From an uncultured Pelagibacteraceae bacterium (GTDB taxonomy: Bacteria; Pseudomonadota; Alphaproteobacteria; Pelagibacterales; Pelagibacteraceae), in the NCBI GenBank assembly GCA_902588315.1, contig CACIOP010000003.1:33329-97328 (forward strand): a stretch of 64,000 nt of DNA, given 5' to 3'. The translations under genes and the position numbers were made by a program. The notes under the pieces are model-generated. The model ran no database searches. It worked only from the letters and a program-made list of their open reading frames with translations, and had not been told where the DNA came from. Positions 8,579 to 17,715 of the stretch are shown piece by piece. Position 1 is the first letter of the stretch; every line of letters starts with the position of its first letter.

Positions 8579-9322
8579 ATGAGATTAAAAATTTTTTCTA
8601 ATTATTCACTTAATTTCGATCCTATAAAAAGACACAAAACTGAAATAAAATTTTTAATTTTTCATTATACAGGAATGAAGAATGAATCCAATGCTATTAA
8701 TAAGTTAACTAATTTTAAATCTGATGTCAGCTGCCATTATTTTATAAAAACAAATGGTGAAATATCTGTTATGGTACCTGATTTATATGTTGCATGGCAC
8801 GCTGGTAAATCCAATTGGAAAAACTATAAATCTCTTAATAAATATTCCATTGGGATAGAAATCAACAATCCTGGACATGACTTTAATTATAAAAAATTTT
8901 CTAAAAACCAAATTCAATCTTTAATAAAATTAAGTAAAATATTAATAAAAAAATATAAAATTAATTCTAAAAATATTTTGGGACATTCAGATATAGCCCC
9001 AGAAAGAAAGAAAGATCCAGGAGAAAAATTTCCATGGAAACAGCTCTCAAAGGGGGGTATAGGCTTATGGCACTCATTGTCTATTCATGCATTAAAAAAA
9101 AATAGAAAAGTTGAATTAAATAAAGTTGACAAAAAAATATTTTATCTCAATTTATCAAAAATTGGATACGTGATTAAAAAAACTCAAAATTTAAATAATA
9201 GAAAATTTAATAATTTTATTGTTAAAGCTTTCCAAAGAAGATTTAGACAGGAATTAGTTAATGGAAAGATTGATAAAGAATGTTTCCTTATCAGTAACAA
9301 TTTAGCAAAAAAATTTAATTAA
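8579..9322 (+). CDS. N-acetylmuramoyl-L-alanine amidase, AmpD-like (Amidase_2)
   Basis: Zinc amidase that cuts the bond between muramic acid and L-alanine in peptidoglycan or its recycled fragments. The domain spans about residues 20-165: FLIFHYTGM supplies the first zinc His, CHYFIKTNGEI and VAWHAGKSNWK follow, GIEINNPGHD carries the catalytic Glu region, and LGHSDIAPERKKDPGEKFPW holds the second His and the acidic zinc ligand. About 80 residues follow that resemble a peptidoglycan-binding tail (AFQRRFRQELVNGKID). No signal peptide is evident, which favours a cytoplasmic recycling role. It is followed by the RNase P RNA. Confidence 0.88.
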   Translation: MRLKIFSNYSLNFDPIKRHKTEIKFLIFHYTGMKNESNAINKLTNFKSDVSCHYFIKTNGEISVMVPDLYVAWHAGKSNWKNYKSLNKYSIGIEINNPGHDFNYKKFSKNQIQSLIKLSKILIKKYKINSKNILGHSDIAPERKKDPGEKFPWKQLSKGGIGLWHSLSIHALKKNRKVELNKVDKKIFYLNLSKIGYVIKKTQNLNNRKFNNFIVKAFQRRFRQELVNGKIDKECFLISNNLAKKFN

Positions 9323-9359
9323 ATTCCTTGAATTTTTAAAAATTAGTAATAAGTTAACC

Positions 9360-9718
9360 TAGCCAGATAAATGACTTATCGCTTTAAATTAATTTTAAAG
9401 AGGAAAGTCCGGGCTCTACAAGGACGCAGTGCCAGGTAATACCTGGCGGGGGAAACCCTAGGGATAGTGCCACAGAAAATAAACCGCCATAACATGGCAA
9501 GGGTGAAAAGGTGTGGTAAGAGCACACCGGTTCTATTGGTAACAATGAACGCTGGAAAACCCCACTGGGAGCAAGACTAAGTAGAGATGACATTGTTGAA
9601 AAACTAAAAGCCGTCCTTGGCTAGTCATCAGGGTTAGTTGCTTGAGCTTAAGAGTGATCTTAAGTCTAGACAAATGATAAGTTTAAAAGACAGAACCCGG
9701 CTTATAGTTTATCTGGCA
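9360..9718 (+). ncRNA. rnpB: RNase P RNA (type A)
   Basis: Catalytic RNA that trims tRNA 5' leaders. The ends pair to form helix P1 (GCCAGATAAA at 9362-9371 with TTTATCTGGC at 9708-9717). The universal 5' core GAGGAAAGTCCGGGCT lies at 9400-9415 and the 3' core ACAGAACCCGGCTTATAG at 9690-9707; these form the pseudoknot P4 region. A GGGGGAAACCC hairpin region and the AGGGTGAAAAGGTG segment agree with a bacterial type A fold. The exact ends are good to a few bases. An antisense open frame across it is spurious. Confidence 0.95.
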
Positions 9719-9825
9719 CTTCTGATTTAAAAGATAAAAACAGCTCCAATAAAAAATTAAATTTGGATGAAAGTTTCAACGAATAAGCACCATAAAGTAC
9801 TATAAATTATGCTGAGAATCATTGT

Positions 9826-9867
9826 TTGACTATCATATAAAATACCCATATATTCCCATATATTCCC
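9826..9867 (+). promoter_or_regulatory. mraZ (dcw) promoter with three MraZ-type operator repeats
   Basis: A near-consensus promoter, TTGACT at 9826-9831, a 17-base spacer and TATATT at 9849-9854, lies upstream of mraZ. Three CCC triplets at 9845-9847, 9855-9857 and 9865-9867 repeat with an exact 10-base period; on the minus strand they read TGGGA-N5-TGGGA-N5-TGGGT. Established work on MraZ describes TGGGN repeats separated by 5 bases upstream of mraZ as its binding sites. The repeats overlap the -10 box and the start region, consistent with autorepression. The promoter match is by eye. Confidence 0.8.
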
Positions 9868-9896
9868 AAATATGGAATTTATAAATTTAAAAAAAC

Positions 9897-10364
9897 ATGT
9901 TTTTATCTACTTACGAGAACAAATTAGACAAAAAAGGGAGGGTTTCTGTGCCTGCTAGTTTCAGGTCATATTTATCAAACCTAGGTTACAATGGTGTAAT
10001 CTGTTATCCTTCCTTTAATAATTCTTCAATAGAGGCATGTTCTCAAGATAGAATTGAAAAAATTTCCTCAGCAATAGACTCTTTAAATCCTTTTGAGGAA
10101 AAAAGAGATTACTTTGCAACATCAATATTGGCAGAAAGTACAAATTTACAGTTTGATAGTGAAGGTAGAATTTCACTTTCATCAAAATTATTAAAACATG
10201 CAAAAATAAAAAATAGCATGTTGTTTGTTGGTCAAGGTCGAACGTTTCAGATTTGGGAACCAACAGCATTTGAAAAATTTAAGATATCAGCAAGAAAAAA
10301 AGCAAATATAAATCGAGCGGGTCTTAAATGGGAAAAACAGTTAAACAACAATGAGGGGAAATAA
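9897..10364 (+). CDS. mraZ: Transcriptional regulator MraZ
   Basis: DNA-binding repressor of the dcw cluster. The 155-residue protein has the two tandem AbrB-like MraZ half-domains: the first contains [20 protein letters not shown] (about 7-26) and the second [21 protein letters not shown] (about 84-104), each with the D-x-x-G-R-hydrophobic-S/P motif. The length is usual. ATG is at 9897, just downstream of a promoter with three MraZ-type boxes. Its stop sits 1 base before the ftsZ ATG, so both are probably translated from one message. Confidence 0.95.
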   Translation: MFLSTYENKLDKKGRVSVPASFRSYLSNLGYNGVICYPSFNNSSIEACSQDRIEKISSAIDSLNPFEEKRDYFATSILAESTNLQFDSEGRISLSSKLLKHAKIKNSMLFVGQGRTFQIWEPTAFEKFKISARKKANINRAGLKWEKQLNNNEGK

Positions 10365-10365
10365 G

Positions 10366-11847
10366 ATGACAATTAACTTTAAAGCACCAGAAATTAAAGA
10401 ATTACAGCCACGACTACTTGTATTAGGTGTGGGTGGAGCAGGTGGAAATGCTATTAACGAAATGATAGAAAATAATCTGCAAGGAGTAGAATTTATCGCA
10501 GTAAACACGGACGCACAAGATTTAAAGTTAAGTAAAGCAAAAACAAGAATTCAAATTGGTTTAAATTTAACAAAAGGTTTAGGTGCAGGAGCAAAACTTG
10601 ATATCGGTCAAGCAGCTGCTGATGAATCTTTAAATGAAATTGTAAATACACTTCAAGGTGCAAATATGGTGTTTATAGCAGCTGGTATGGGTGGTGGAAC
10701 GGGCACTGGTGCTGCTCATGTTATCGCAAGAGCTGCAAAAGAATTAAATATACTAACTGTAGGTGTTGTGACTCTTCCATTTTTATATGAAGGCCCCTCT
10801 AGAATGAGAAGAGCACAACAAGGTTTGGAGGAATTAAGAAAACATGTTGACACAATAATTGTTATCCCAAATCAAAATTTATTTAAAATAGCGAATGAAC
10901 AAACAACTTTTGAAGAATCTTTTAATCTTTCAAATAATGTTTTGATGCATGGCGTTCAAAGTATTACAGATCTAATGGTTAGACCTGGTTTGATCAACTT
11001 AGATTTTGCAGATGTTGAAACTGTAATGGCAGCCATGGGTAAAGCTATGATGGGAACGGGTGAAGCTGAAGGTGAAGGTAGAGCTCTTAAAGCAGCAGAG
11101 ATGGCAATTAGTAATCCATTAATAGATGACTACACTTTAAAAGGTGCAAAAGGATTACTGGTAAATATCACTGGAGGTAAAGATCTGAAACTCTTTGAGG
11201 TTGATGAAGCTGTTAATAAAGTTAGAGCGGAAGTTGATCCTGAAGCTGAGTTAATTATTGGTGCTATAACTGATACAGAGCTAGATGGCAAGATGAGAGT
11301 TTCAATTGTTGCAACCTCATTAGATGGTCAACAACCTGAGTCAAAATCCGTGGTAAATATGGTTCATAGAATTCAAAACCGTAATCCTGGTTATTCAGAT
11401 TTTTCAAACATGGGTTCCTCTCAATCCTTTAATTTTTCAAACTCAACAGCATCAAACCCTGTTACACATGGCGCTAATGCTTTGAAGCTTGAAAATGAGA
11501 TTGTCCAAGAACAACAAACTGAAAGCTCTCATAATCAAATGATGAATGAAGAAGTTATTCAAAATTCTAGTATGGAAAGTGAAAGTATAGTTGAAGACAG
11601 TTCAGTTAATGAAATGGAAAAATCTTTTGCTCAAGAAGCTGTGGAAGCTTCCCATGAAGATCATCAAGATATTAACAACGAACAAGAAATCTCTAATGAT
11701 TTAAAAGAATTCGGAGTTGATTCAGATGCACCAGATTTATTTAGTTCAGAATCTGATAATTCAAGACCTGAAGATTTATTGACTTCAGATGAAAAGGAAG
11801 AAGATGATCTTGAGATACCAGCATTCTTAAGAAGACAAAAAAATTAA
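10366..11847 (+). CDS. ftsZ: Cell division GTPase FtsZ
   Basis: Tubulin-like GTPase that forms the Z ring. The tubulin signature GGGTGTG is at about residues 109-115, preceded by [12 protein letters not shown] and VNTDAQDL nucleotide contacts; the T7-loop region includes [12 protein letters not shown] variable, acidic, Gln/Ser-rich linker (about 335-480) leads to the conserved C-terminal peptide [11 protein letters not shown], which docks FtsA, ZipA or MinC in other bacteria. ATG at 10366 is preferred over the in-frame ATG at 10351 because GAGGGG at 10353-10358 is well placed as its ribosome binding site. The position is unusual: directly after mraZ, rather than after ftsA at the far end of the cluster. 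Confidence 0.97.
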   Translation: MTINFKAPEIKELQPRLLVLGVGGAGGNAINEMIENNLQGVEFIAVNTDAQDLKLSKAKTRIQIGLNLTKGLGAGAKLDIGQAAADESLNEIVNTLQGANMVFIAAGMGGGTGTGAAHVIARAAKELNILTVGVVTLPFLYEGPSRMRRAQQGLEELRKHVDTIIVIPNQNLFKIANEQTTFEESFNLSNNVLMHGVQSITDLMVRPGLINLDFADVETVMAAMGKAMMGTGEAEGEGRALKAAEMAISNPLIDDYTLKGAKGLLVNITGGKDLKLFEVDEAVNKVRAEVDPEAELIIGAITDTELDGKMRVSIVATSLDGQQPESKSVVNMVHRIQNRNPGYSDFSNMGSSQSFNFSNSTASNPVTHGANALKLENEIVQEQQTESSHNQMMNEEVIQNSSMESESIVEDSSVNEMEKSFAQEAVEASHEDHQDINNEQEISNDLKEFGVDSDAPDLFSSESDNSRPEDLLTSDEKEEDDLEIPAFLRRQKN

Positions 11848-11865
11848 TGGTCTTCCAAGAGATAA

Positions 11866-12876
11866 ATGGACGCCACCATAGTACCAAAAATGCAAAAGCA
11901 TTATCCGGTACTGCTAAAAGAAATTATTAGCGTTATTTCCCCTCAACATGGTGGCACATTTATTGATTGTACTTTCGGTCAAGGTGGTTATTCCAAAAAA
12001 ATTTTAGATTTTAAAAATACAAAAGTAATAGCTATTGATAGAGACAAAGAAAGTGAAAAAATTGCTTATCAATTTAAAGAAAACTTTGAAGATAGATTTG
12101 TTTTTAAAAATATAAAATTTAGTCAATTAAGTAATTTAAAGCTCAAAAATGAAAATGTAAGAGGTGTAATTTTTGATCTTGGTTACTCTTATACTCAAAT
12201 AAAAGATCCACAAAAAGGATTGTCATTCTCTGATAGTGGTAAATTAAATATGCAGCTCGGATTAAATAGTTATTCAGCAGAGGATGTAATCAATAAACTC
12301 GATGAAAAAGAATTAGAAAGGATTTTTAAATTTTTTGGAGATGAAAAAGAAGCAAAATTTATTGTACGAAATATCATAAAAGAAAGATCAAAAAATCAAA
12401 TTGATACCAAATCTTTAGTTAAAATTATTGACAAATCAAAAAAAAGAAAAAATTTTAAAGTTCATAATGCGACCAAAGTTTTTCAGGCACTTAGAATATT
12501 TGTAAATAAAGAAATAAGTGAATTAATTTATGGGCTTATTAATGCAACAAAAGTTTTAAAAAAAGGAGGCATTTTAGGTGTAGTTACATTTCATTCTTTA
12601 GAAGATAAAATAGTAAAATATTTTTTTAAAAGTCTCTCTGAAAATAAAAGTATTTCACGATATAGCCCAGTTATTGAACAAGAAGATACATTGTTTAACT
12701 TAATTCAAAAAAAACCAATTACACCCTCAGATGAGGAGGTGAATGAAAATCCACCATCTAGATCTGCTAAATTTAGATATGCAATTAAAAAAAAAGATTT
12801 TTATAATTTTGATACTGATATAGAGGAACAATTTAGAAATTACATTGAAATTGAAAATTATGGAGAAAAACTGTGA
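11866..12876 (+). CDS. rsmH: 16S rRNA (cytosine1402-N4)-methyltransferase RsmH
   Basis: SAM-dependent methyltransferase (MraW) that modifies C1402 in the ribosomal decoding centre. The 336-residue protein starts with [13 protein letters not shown], has the SAM-binding loop [14 protein letters not shown] (about 34-47), [19 protein letters not shown], and ends with [16 protein letters not shown] and [12 protein letters not shown], all standard for the family. The usual DMRM segment reads NMQL here (near residue 128), a noteworthy change at a conserved site. It lies between ftsZ and ftsL; its TGA overlaps the GTG start of ftsL. An internal ATG at 11890 is an alternative start. Confidence 0.94.
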   Translation: MDATIVPKMQKHYPVLLKEIISVISPQHGGTFIDCTFGQGGYSKKILDFKNTKVIAIDRDKESEKIAYQFKENFEDRFVFKNIKFSQLSNLKLKNENVRGVIFDLGYSYTQIKDPQKGLSFSDSGKLNMQLGLNSYSAEDVINKLDEKELERIFKFFGDEKEAKFIVRNIIKERSKNQIDTKSLVKIIDKSKKRKNFKVHNATKVFQALRIFVNKEISELIYGLINATKVLKKGGILGVVTFHSLEDKIVKYFFKSLSENKSISRYSPVIEQEDTLFNLIQKKPITPSDEEVNENPPSRSAKFRYAIKKKDFYNFDTDIEEQFRNYIEIENYGEKL

Positions 12877-13178
12877 AAAAGTTTGCTTTAGCAGTGGTGA
12901 TTTTTTTTTTAGTACTCTCAACTGCAATAATAAAAAATACGACTAAACAGATTGAAGATGAAATATTTACGGTAAAAGAGAATATTAGAATTTTAAAGAC
13001 TGAATTTGAAAATGTATCTTTGGAGCATGATTATTTAAGTTCCTCAGAAAGGTTACTTGAATATCAGTCTCAGTATTTTGAGGATGAGTTGTTTCAAAAA
13101 AATATAAACGACATAAGAGTCTACAATATTTTAAATGATGGAAATAAAATCCAAAATTTTAAAATTATTAAAGAGTAA
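12873..13178 (+). CDS. ftsL: FtsL-like division protein
   Basis: A 101-residue bitopic protein with a short cytoplasmic start, one N-terminal membrane segment (about residues 3-20) and a coiled-coil-prone periplasmic stretch ([31 protein letters not shown]). This topology and its place between rsmH and ftsI identify it as FtsL, which scaffolds FtsB/FtsQ and activates FtsWI. Sequence identity in this family is always low. The GTG start overlaps the rsmH stop (GTGA) and its own TAA overlaps the ftsI ATG (TAATG), so translation is probably coupled on both sides. Confidence 0.8.
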   Translation: MKKFALAVVIFFLVLSTAIIKNTTKQIEDEIFTVKENIRILKTEFENVSLEHDYLSSSERLLEYQSQYFEDELFQKNINDIRVYNILNDGNKIQNFKIIKE

Positions 13179-14869
13179 TGGCTGATAATAAATTAAAATT
13201 AACTATAGAAGACTATAAAAGTGAGTTTACATTTAAAAAAAAAGAAAATGGATTAAATATTCAATTTAATCGTATAGCTTTTATTTTCTTCGTTTTTTTT
13301 ATCATATATTTAATTTACACAATACACCTAGTTCACTTAGGTTCACGAAAGAGTAAATTAGAAAACATCAATAATCTTCCTTCATTTAAAAATAAGCTTT
13401 ATCGAGCAGATATGATAGATATTAATGGAAATTATTTAGCTAAGACAGTTAAATCGATTGATATTGGTTTAAAAACTTCAGATATAATCAATGAAAAAAA
13501 ATTACTTCTAAGTTTAAATATTATTTTTCCTTATAAAAATTTTGATGAAATTAAAAAAAAAATAAAAACTAAGAAATTTTTTTATTTAGAAAAGAAAATT
13601 TCAGAGGAAAATTATGAAAAAATTATGAATTTAGGGGACAAATCTTTAGTTCCAGAAGAGAGAGTTTTAAGAATCTATCCACAAAAAAATCTTTTTAGTC
13701 ATGTTTTAGGTCAGATAGATGATGACAACAATGGTATTTCTGGATTAGAAAAATCGTTAAATGATGAACTTAGAAAATCAAGTGAGTCAATTAAACTTAC
13801 TTTAGATAAAGATATCCAATTTTTAATTAGAAAAGAATTAATTAAATATCAGGAAATATTTAAAAGCAAAGGTAGCGCAGCTATTTTAATGGATGTTAAT
13901 AATGGCAATATTTTATCATTAGTTTCTTTGCCAGATTTTAATCCAAATGAAAGACAAAATATTACAGATCCAAATTATATCAATAGGGTAACTAAAGGAA
14001 CATATGAACTTGGGTCAGTATTTAAAGCATTTACTTTTGCTAGCGCCTTAAATGAAAAGGTAATTAAACCAGAGACTGAATTTTTAGATTTACCCAAATC
14101 AATAAAATGTGACAAATACAGAATAGGTGAGTACGACAATGAAATACCATCAGATTTAACTGCAGAGCAAATTTTAGTTAGATCTGGAAATATAGGATCA
14201 GTAAAAATTGCCCAAAAAGTTGGCTCAGAAAAATTTAAATTATTTTTAGAAAAAGTCGGCGTGCTAAGTGGTATTGATTTTGATATTGAAGAAGTTGCTC
14301 CTCAAAAAAATTATGATTTTGGAAAATGCAGATTGGCTACAGCTTCTTTTGGACATGGAATAGCAACTACAATTCTTCAATTAGCAAAAGGTTATTCTAT
14401 TTTATCAAATGGAGGGTATGAAATTAAACCAACATTAATTTATAAAGAAAATAATTTTAATAAAAAAAATAAAAGAATATTAAACAGAGGTATTTCAGAG
14501 CAAGTTGTTAGCGCTTTAAGAAAAATTGTAAATACTGAGGAAGGGACAGCTAAATTTGCAGATGTTCAAAATTATGAAATTGGTGGAAAAACAGGAACCG
14601 CCGATCAACCTGAGGGAGGAGCATATTCTGAGGCTAAAATAAATACTTTTGCCTCCATTTTTCCCACATCAAATCCACAATTTGTTTTTGTTGTAATGCT
14701 AGATACTCCAAAAAAATCTAAAGATTATTATTATAAGTATAGACATCGAAAAGGAGGGTGGAAGGGCACTCTTTATAATACTGCTGGCTGGACCTCAGTA
14801 GAGGTAGCTGGAAAAGTTATAGATAAAATCGGGCCTATTTTAGCCACAAAATATATAGAGGTTAATTAA
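13178..14869 (+). CDS. ftsI: Septal peptidoglycan transpeptidase FtsI (PBP3)
   Basis: Class B penicillin-binding protein that crosslinks septal peptidoglycan with its partner FtsW. An N-terminal membrane anchor (about residues 29-50) precedes the pedestal domain (RADMIDINGNYLA) and the transpeptidase domain. The active-site motifs are complete: S280-VFK, S336-G-N and K471-T-G. The length of 563 residues is usual. It overlaps ftsL by one base and is followed 2 bases later by the murEF fusion. Confidence 0.95.
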   Translation: MADNKLKLTIEDYKSEFTFKKKENGLNIQFNRIAFIFFVFFIIYLIYTIHLVHLGSRKSKLENINNLPSFKNKLYRADMIDINGNYLAKTVKSIDIGLKTSDIINEKKLLLSLNIIFPYKNFDEIKKKIKTKKFFYLEKKISEENYEKIMNLGDKSLVPEERVLRIYPQKNLFSHVLGQIDDDNNGISGLEKSLNDELRKSSESIKLTLDKDIQFLIRKELIKYQEIFKSKGSAAILMDVNNGNILSLVSLPDFNPNERQNITDPNYINRVTKGTYELGSVFKAFTFASALNEKVIKPETEFLDLPKSIKCDKYRIGEYDNEIPSDLTAEQILVRSGNIGSVKIAQKVGSEKFKLFLEKVGVLSGIDFDIEEVAPQKNYDFGKCRLATASFGHGIATTILQLAKGYSILSNGGYEIKPTLIYKENNFNKKNKRILNRGISEQVVSALRKIVNTEEGTAKFADVQNYEIGGKTGTADQPEGGAYSEAKINTFASIFPTSNPQFVFVVMLDTPKKSKDYYYKYRHRKGGWKGTLYNTAGWTSVEVAGKVIDKIGPILATKYIEVN

Positions 14870-14871
14870 TT

Positions 14872-17715
14872 ATGCTTCTAGGAAACTACTTTCATAACAT
14901 AAATAAAAATTATAAAAATTTTTCTTTTTCAGGAATTTCATTTGACACGAATACTATAAAAAAAAATAATATTTTTTTTGCAATCAAAGGAAATAGCATT
15001 GATGGTAATAAATTTATTCCTAAAGCAATAAAAAAAGGATCTAAAATTATTGTAACCGAAAGAAAAACAAATCAATTCCAAAATGGAATTTTGTATATTC
15101 ATACAAATAATGTAAGAAAATTGTTAGCTGAAACTGCTTTTAAAATTTATAATAAAAAACCAAAAAATTTAATTGCAGTTACTGGAACAAATGGAAAATC
15201 ATCAGTTGCAGATTTTTATTATCAAATTTTAAAATTAAATAATAAAAAAGGCGCTTCAATTGGTACATTAGGTATTAAATCAAAAAGTATTAATTTGAAT
15301 TTATCTAATACTACAATAGATCCAATAAAATTGGCTAAAATATTAAGCAAGTTAAAAAATCAAAAAATAGAAAATGTAATTATGGAAGCCTCAAGTCATG
15401 GTTTAAAGCAAAATAGATTAGATGGTTTAAAGTTTAATTCAGGTATATTTACCAATCTATCCCAGGATCATCTTGATTATCATAAAAATTTAAAAAACTA
15501 TTTAAAAGCAAAACTTTATTTATTTGAAAACCTAATCACAAAAAGAGGAAATGTAATTACAGATCAATTAATACCTGAGTTTAGAAAAATAAAAAAAATT
15601 GTAATTAATAAGAAATTAAAATTGCATACAATTAATGATCAGAAAAATAATCTAAAGCTTTTATCTCATAATTTTAAAGGAGAGGTTCAATTTCTTAAAA
15701 TTAAATTAAATAGTACAATAAGGGATATAAATTTAAATTTAATTGGAAAAATACAATTAAAAAATGTTTTAATGGCAATAATTGCAGCAAAATATAGCGG
15801 TATTAGTTTAGATAAAATTTTAAATACAATTCCAAAATTAAAAGCAGTTGAGGGAAGGTTTGAAAAAATTGGTAAAATTAAAAATCAATCAAAAGTAATT
15901 CTTGATTATGCTCATACGCCTGATGCTTTAAAAACTTGTCTTTTAAATCTTAGAGAACAATTTCCTAATAAAACAATCACAGTTCTATTCGGTTGTGGGG
16001 GAAATAGGGACCAAAATAAAAGATCTAAAATGGGAAAAATAGCTAGTGATTTTGCAGATAGTATAATTCTTACAAATGATAATCCTAGATTTGAAAATCC
16101 TCAAAAAATAAGAAGAGATATAAAAAAGGGAATTAAAAAAAAGAGAATTATTGAAATATCTAATAGAGCAATAGCAATAACACAAGCTATTCATAATTTG
16201 AATTCAGGTGATATCTTGTTAGTTGCTGGTAAAGGCCATGAGAAAACGCAAGATATTGGAAATAAGAAAATTTTCTTTTCAGACAGAAAAATAATTCTAA
16301 ATGCTATTAAGAAAAAAAATATCAATTTATCAGATAATTTAAAATTAAATGTGGTTAAAGAGGCAGCTAAAATTAAAAAATTATCTCAGTACACACCTTT
16401 AAAACAAGCAAGAATTAATTCACAGGAGGTCACTAAAAATGATATTTTTTTTGCTATTAAAGGAAAAAAAAATGATGGTAATAAATATGTTGCACAATCA
16501 TTCAATAGAAAAGCTGCTTTGGCTGTAGTAAATAAAATTCAAAATAAATTAGATAAAAGTCGTCAGATCAAAGTAAATAATACTTTAAAATTCCTAACAG
16601 ATATTTCAAAAACTTTTAGAAAAAGCATTGATACAAATATAGTAGCTATTACAGGTAGTTGTGGCAAAACTACACTTAAAGAATTACTGGGCAATATATT
16701 AAGTAAAATTTCGAACGTAAGCATTTCTCCAAAATCTTATAACAATAAATTTGGAGTTCCTTTGAGTCTTTTTAATTTAAAACCAAATGATGAATTTGGA
16801 ATTTTAGAAGTTGGAATGGATAAAAAAGGTGAAATTGATTATTTATCAAAATTAATAGAACCAGATGTTGGAGTAATAACAAATGTAAATTATGCACATG
16901 CTAAAAATTTTAAAAATATCAAACAAATTGCTTTGGCAAAATCTGAAATTATTAATAACATAAAACCTAATGGTTATGTAGTATTGAATGCAGATGATAA
17001 TTTTTTTCAATTACATAAAAAAATTGCCAAAGAAAAGAAAATTAAAATTATTTCTTTTGGCATTAAAAGTCAGAGCGCAGACATTAAATTAATTAACATA
17101 AAGGCTTTTGGAAAAAGATTTAAAATATATATTAAATTAAATAATAAAAAAAAGCATTTCATATTATCAAACGATTTTCAAAACAATATATACAATGTAC
17201 TTTCTGCTTTAGCAGTTATTAGCATTTATAAAAATATATTTAAATTCAATGAAAAAATTTTTCTCAATTTTAAAATTCCTGGGGGAAGAGGAGACCATTC
17301 TGTGGTTAAAATTGAGAATAAAAAAATTAATTTAATCGATCAAAGTTATAATTCAAATCCGTTATCATTAAAATCAGCAATAAAAAATTTTGATAAAATA
17401 AACTTAAAAAAATCAAATAAATATTTATTAATTGGTGACATGTTGGAGCTTGGTAATCATTCTAAAAAACTTCATAAATCTATTTCCCCAATAATAAATC
17501 AAACCAAGATAGATAAGGTATTTGTAAAAGGAAAATTGGCTTCAATAATATTTGAAAATATCTCAAAAGGTAAAAGAGGGAGGATTTTATCAAACAAATC
17601 TCAAATTGTTGAATTTATTAGAAAAGATTTAAATAATAATGATTATTTAATGATTAAAGCCTCACTTGCGACAGGATTCAACGACATAGTGAAAGATCTG
17701 AAAGGATTACATTAA
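14872..17715 (+). CDS. murEF: MurE-MurF fusion: UDP-MurNAc-tripeptide synthetase and D-Ala-D-Ala adding enzyme
   Basis: One 947-residue open frame carries two complete Mur ligases. Residues 1 to about 480 are MurE: N-terminal UMAG-binding part with FDTNTIKKNNIFFAIKG, the P-loop TGTNGKSS at 104-111, YAHTPDAL, and DNPR at 403-406, the motif that selects meso-diaminopimelate rather than lysine. Residues from about 490 are MurF: INSQEVTKNDIFFAIKG, P-loop TGSCGKTT from 594, YNNKFGVPLSL, YNSNPLSL and GDMLELG. There is no stop or frameshift between the halves. The product would catalyse two successive cytoplasmic steps of Park-nucleotide synthesis. In most bacteria these are separate adjacent genes; fused forms are known in a few lineages. 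Confidence 0.95.
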   Translation: MLLGNYFHNINKNYKNFSFSGISFDTNTIKKNNIFFAIKGNSIDGNKFIPKAIKKGSKIIVTERKTNQFQNGILYIHTNNVRKLLAETAFKIYNKKPKNLIAVTGTNGKSSVADFYYQILKLNNKKGASIGTLGIKSKSINLNLSNTTIDPIKLAKILSKLKNQKIENVIMEASSHGLKQNRLDGLKFNSGIFTNLSQDHLDYHKNLKNYLKAKLYLFENLITKRGNVITDQLIPEFRKIKKIVINKKLKLHTINDQKNNLKLLSHNFKGEVQFLKIKLNSTIRDINLNLIGKIQLKNVLMAIIAAKYSGISLDKILNTIPKLKAVEGRFEKIGKIKNQSKVILDYAHTPDALKTCLLNLREQFPNKTITVLFGCGGNRDQNKRSKMGKIASDFADSIILTNDNPRFENPQKIRRDIKKGIKKKRIIEISNRAIAITQAIHNLNSGDILLVAGKGHEKTQDIGNKKIFFSDRKIILNAIKKKNINLSDNLKLNVVKEAAKIKKLSQYTPLKQARINSQEVTKNDIFFAIKGKKNDGNKYVAQSFNRKAALAVVNKIQNKLDKSRQIKVNNTLKFLTDISKTFRKSIDTNIVAITGSCGKTTLKELLGNILSKISNVSISPKSYNNKFGVPLSLFNLKPNDEFGILEVGMDKKGEIDYLSKLIEPDVGVITNVNYAHAKNFKNIKQIALAKSEIINNIKPNGYVVLNADDNFFQLHKKIAKEKKIKIISFGIKSQSADIKLINIKAFGKRFKIYIKLNNKKKHFILSNDFQNNIYNVLSALAVISIYKNIFKFNEKIFLNFKIPGGRGDHSVVKIENKKINLIDQSYNSNPLSLKSAIKNFDKINLKKSNKYLLIGDMLELGNHSKKLHKSISPIINQTKIDKVFVKGKLASIIFENISKGKRGRILSNKSQIVEFIRKDLNNNDYLMIKASLATGFNDIVKDLKGLH

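Noticed and set aside
9384-9593. Open frame antisense to the RNase P RNA
   Set aside because: The RNA structure explains the sequence; proline-rich, SAR11-atypical residue use.
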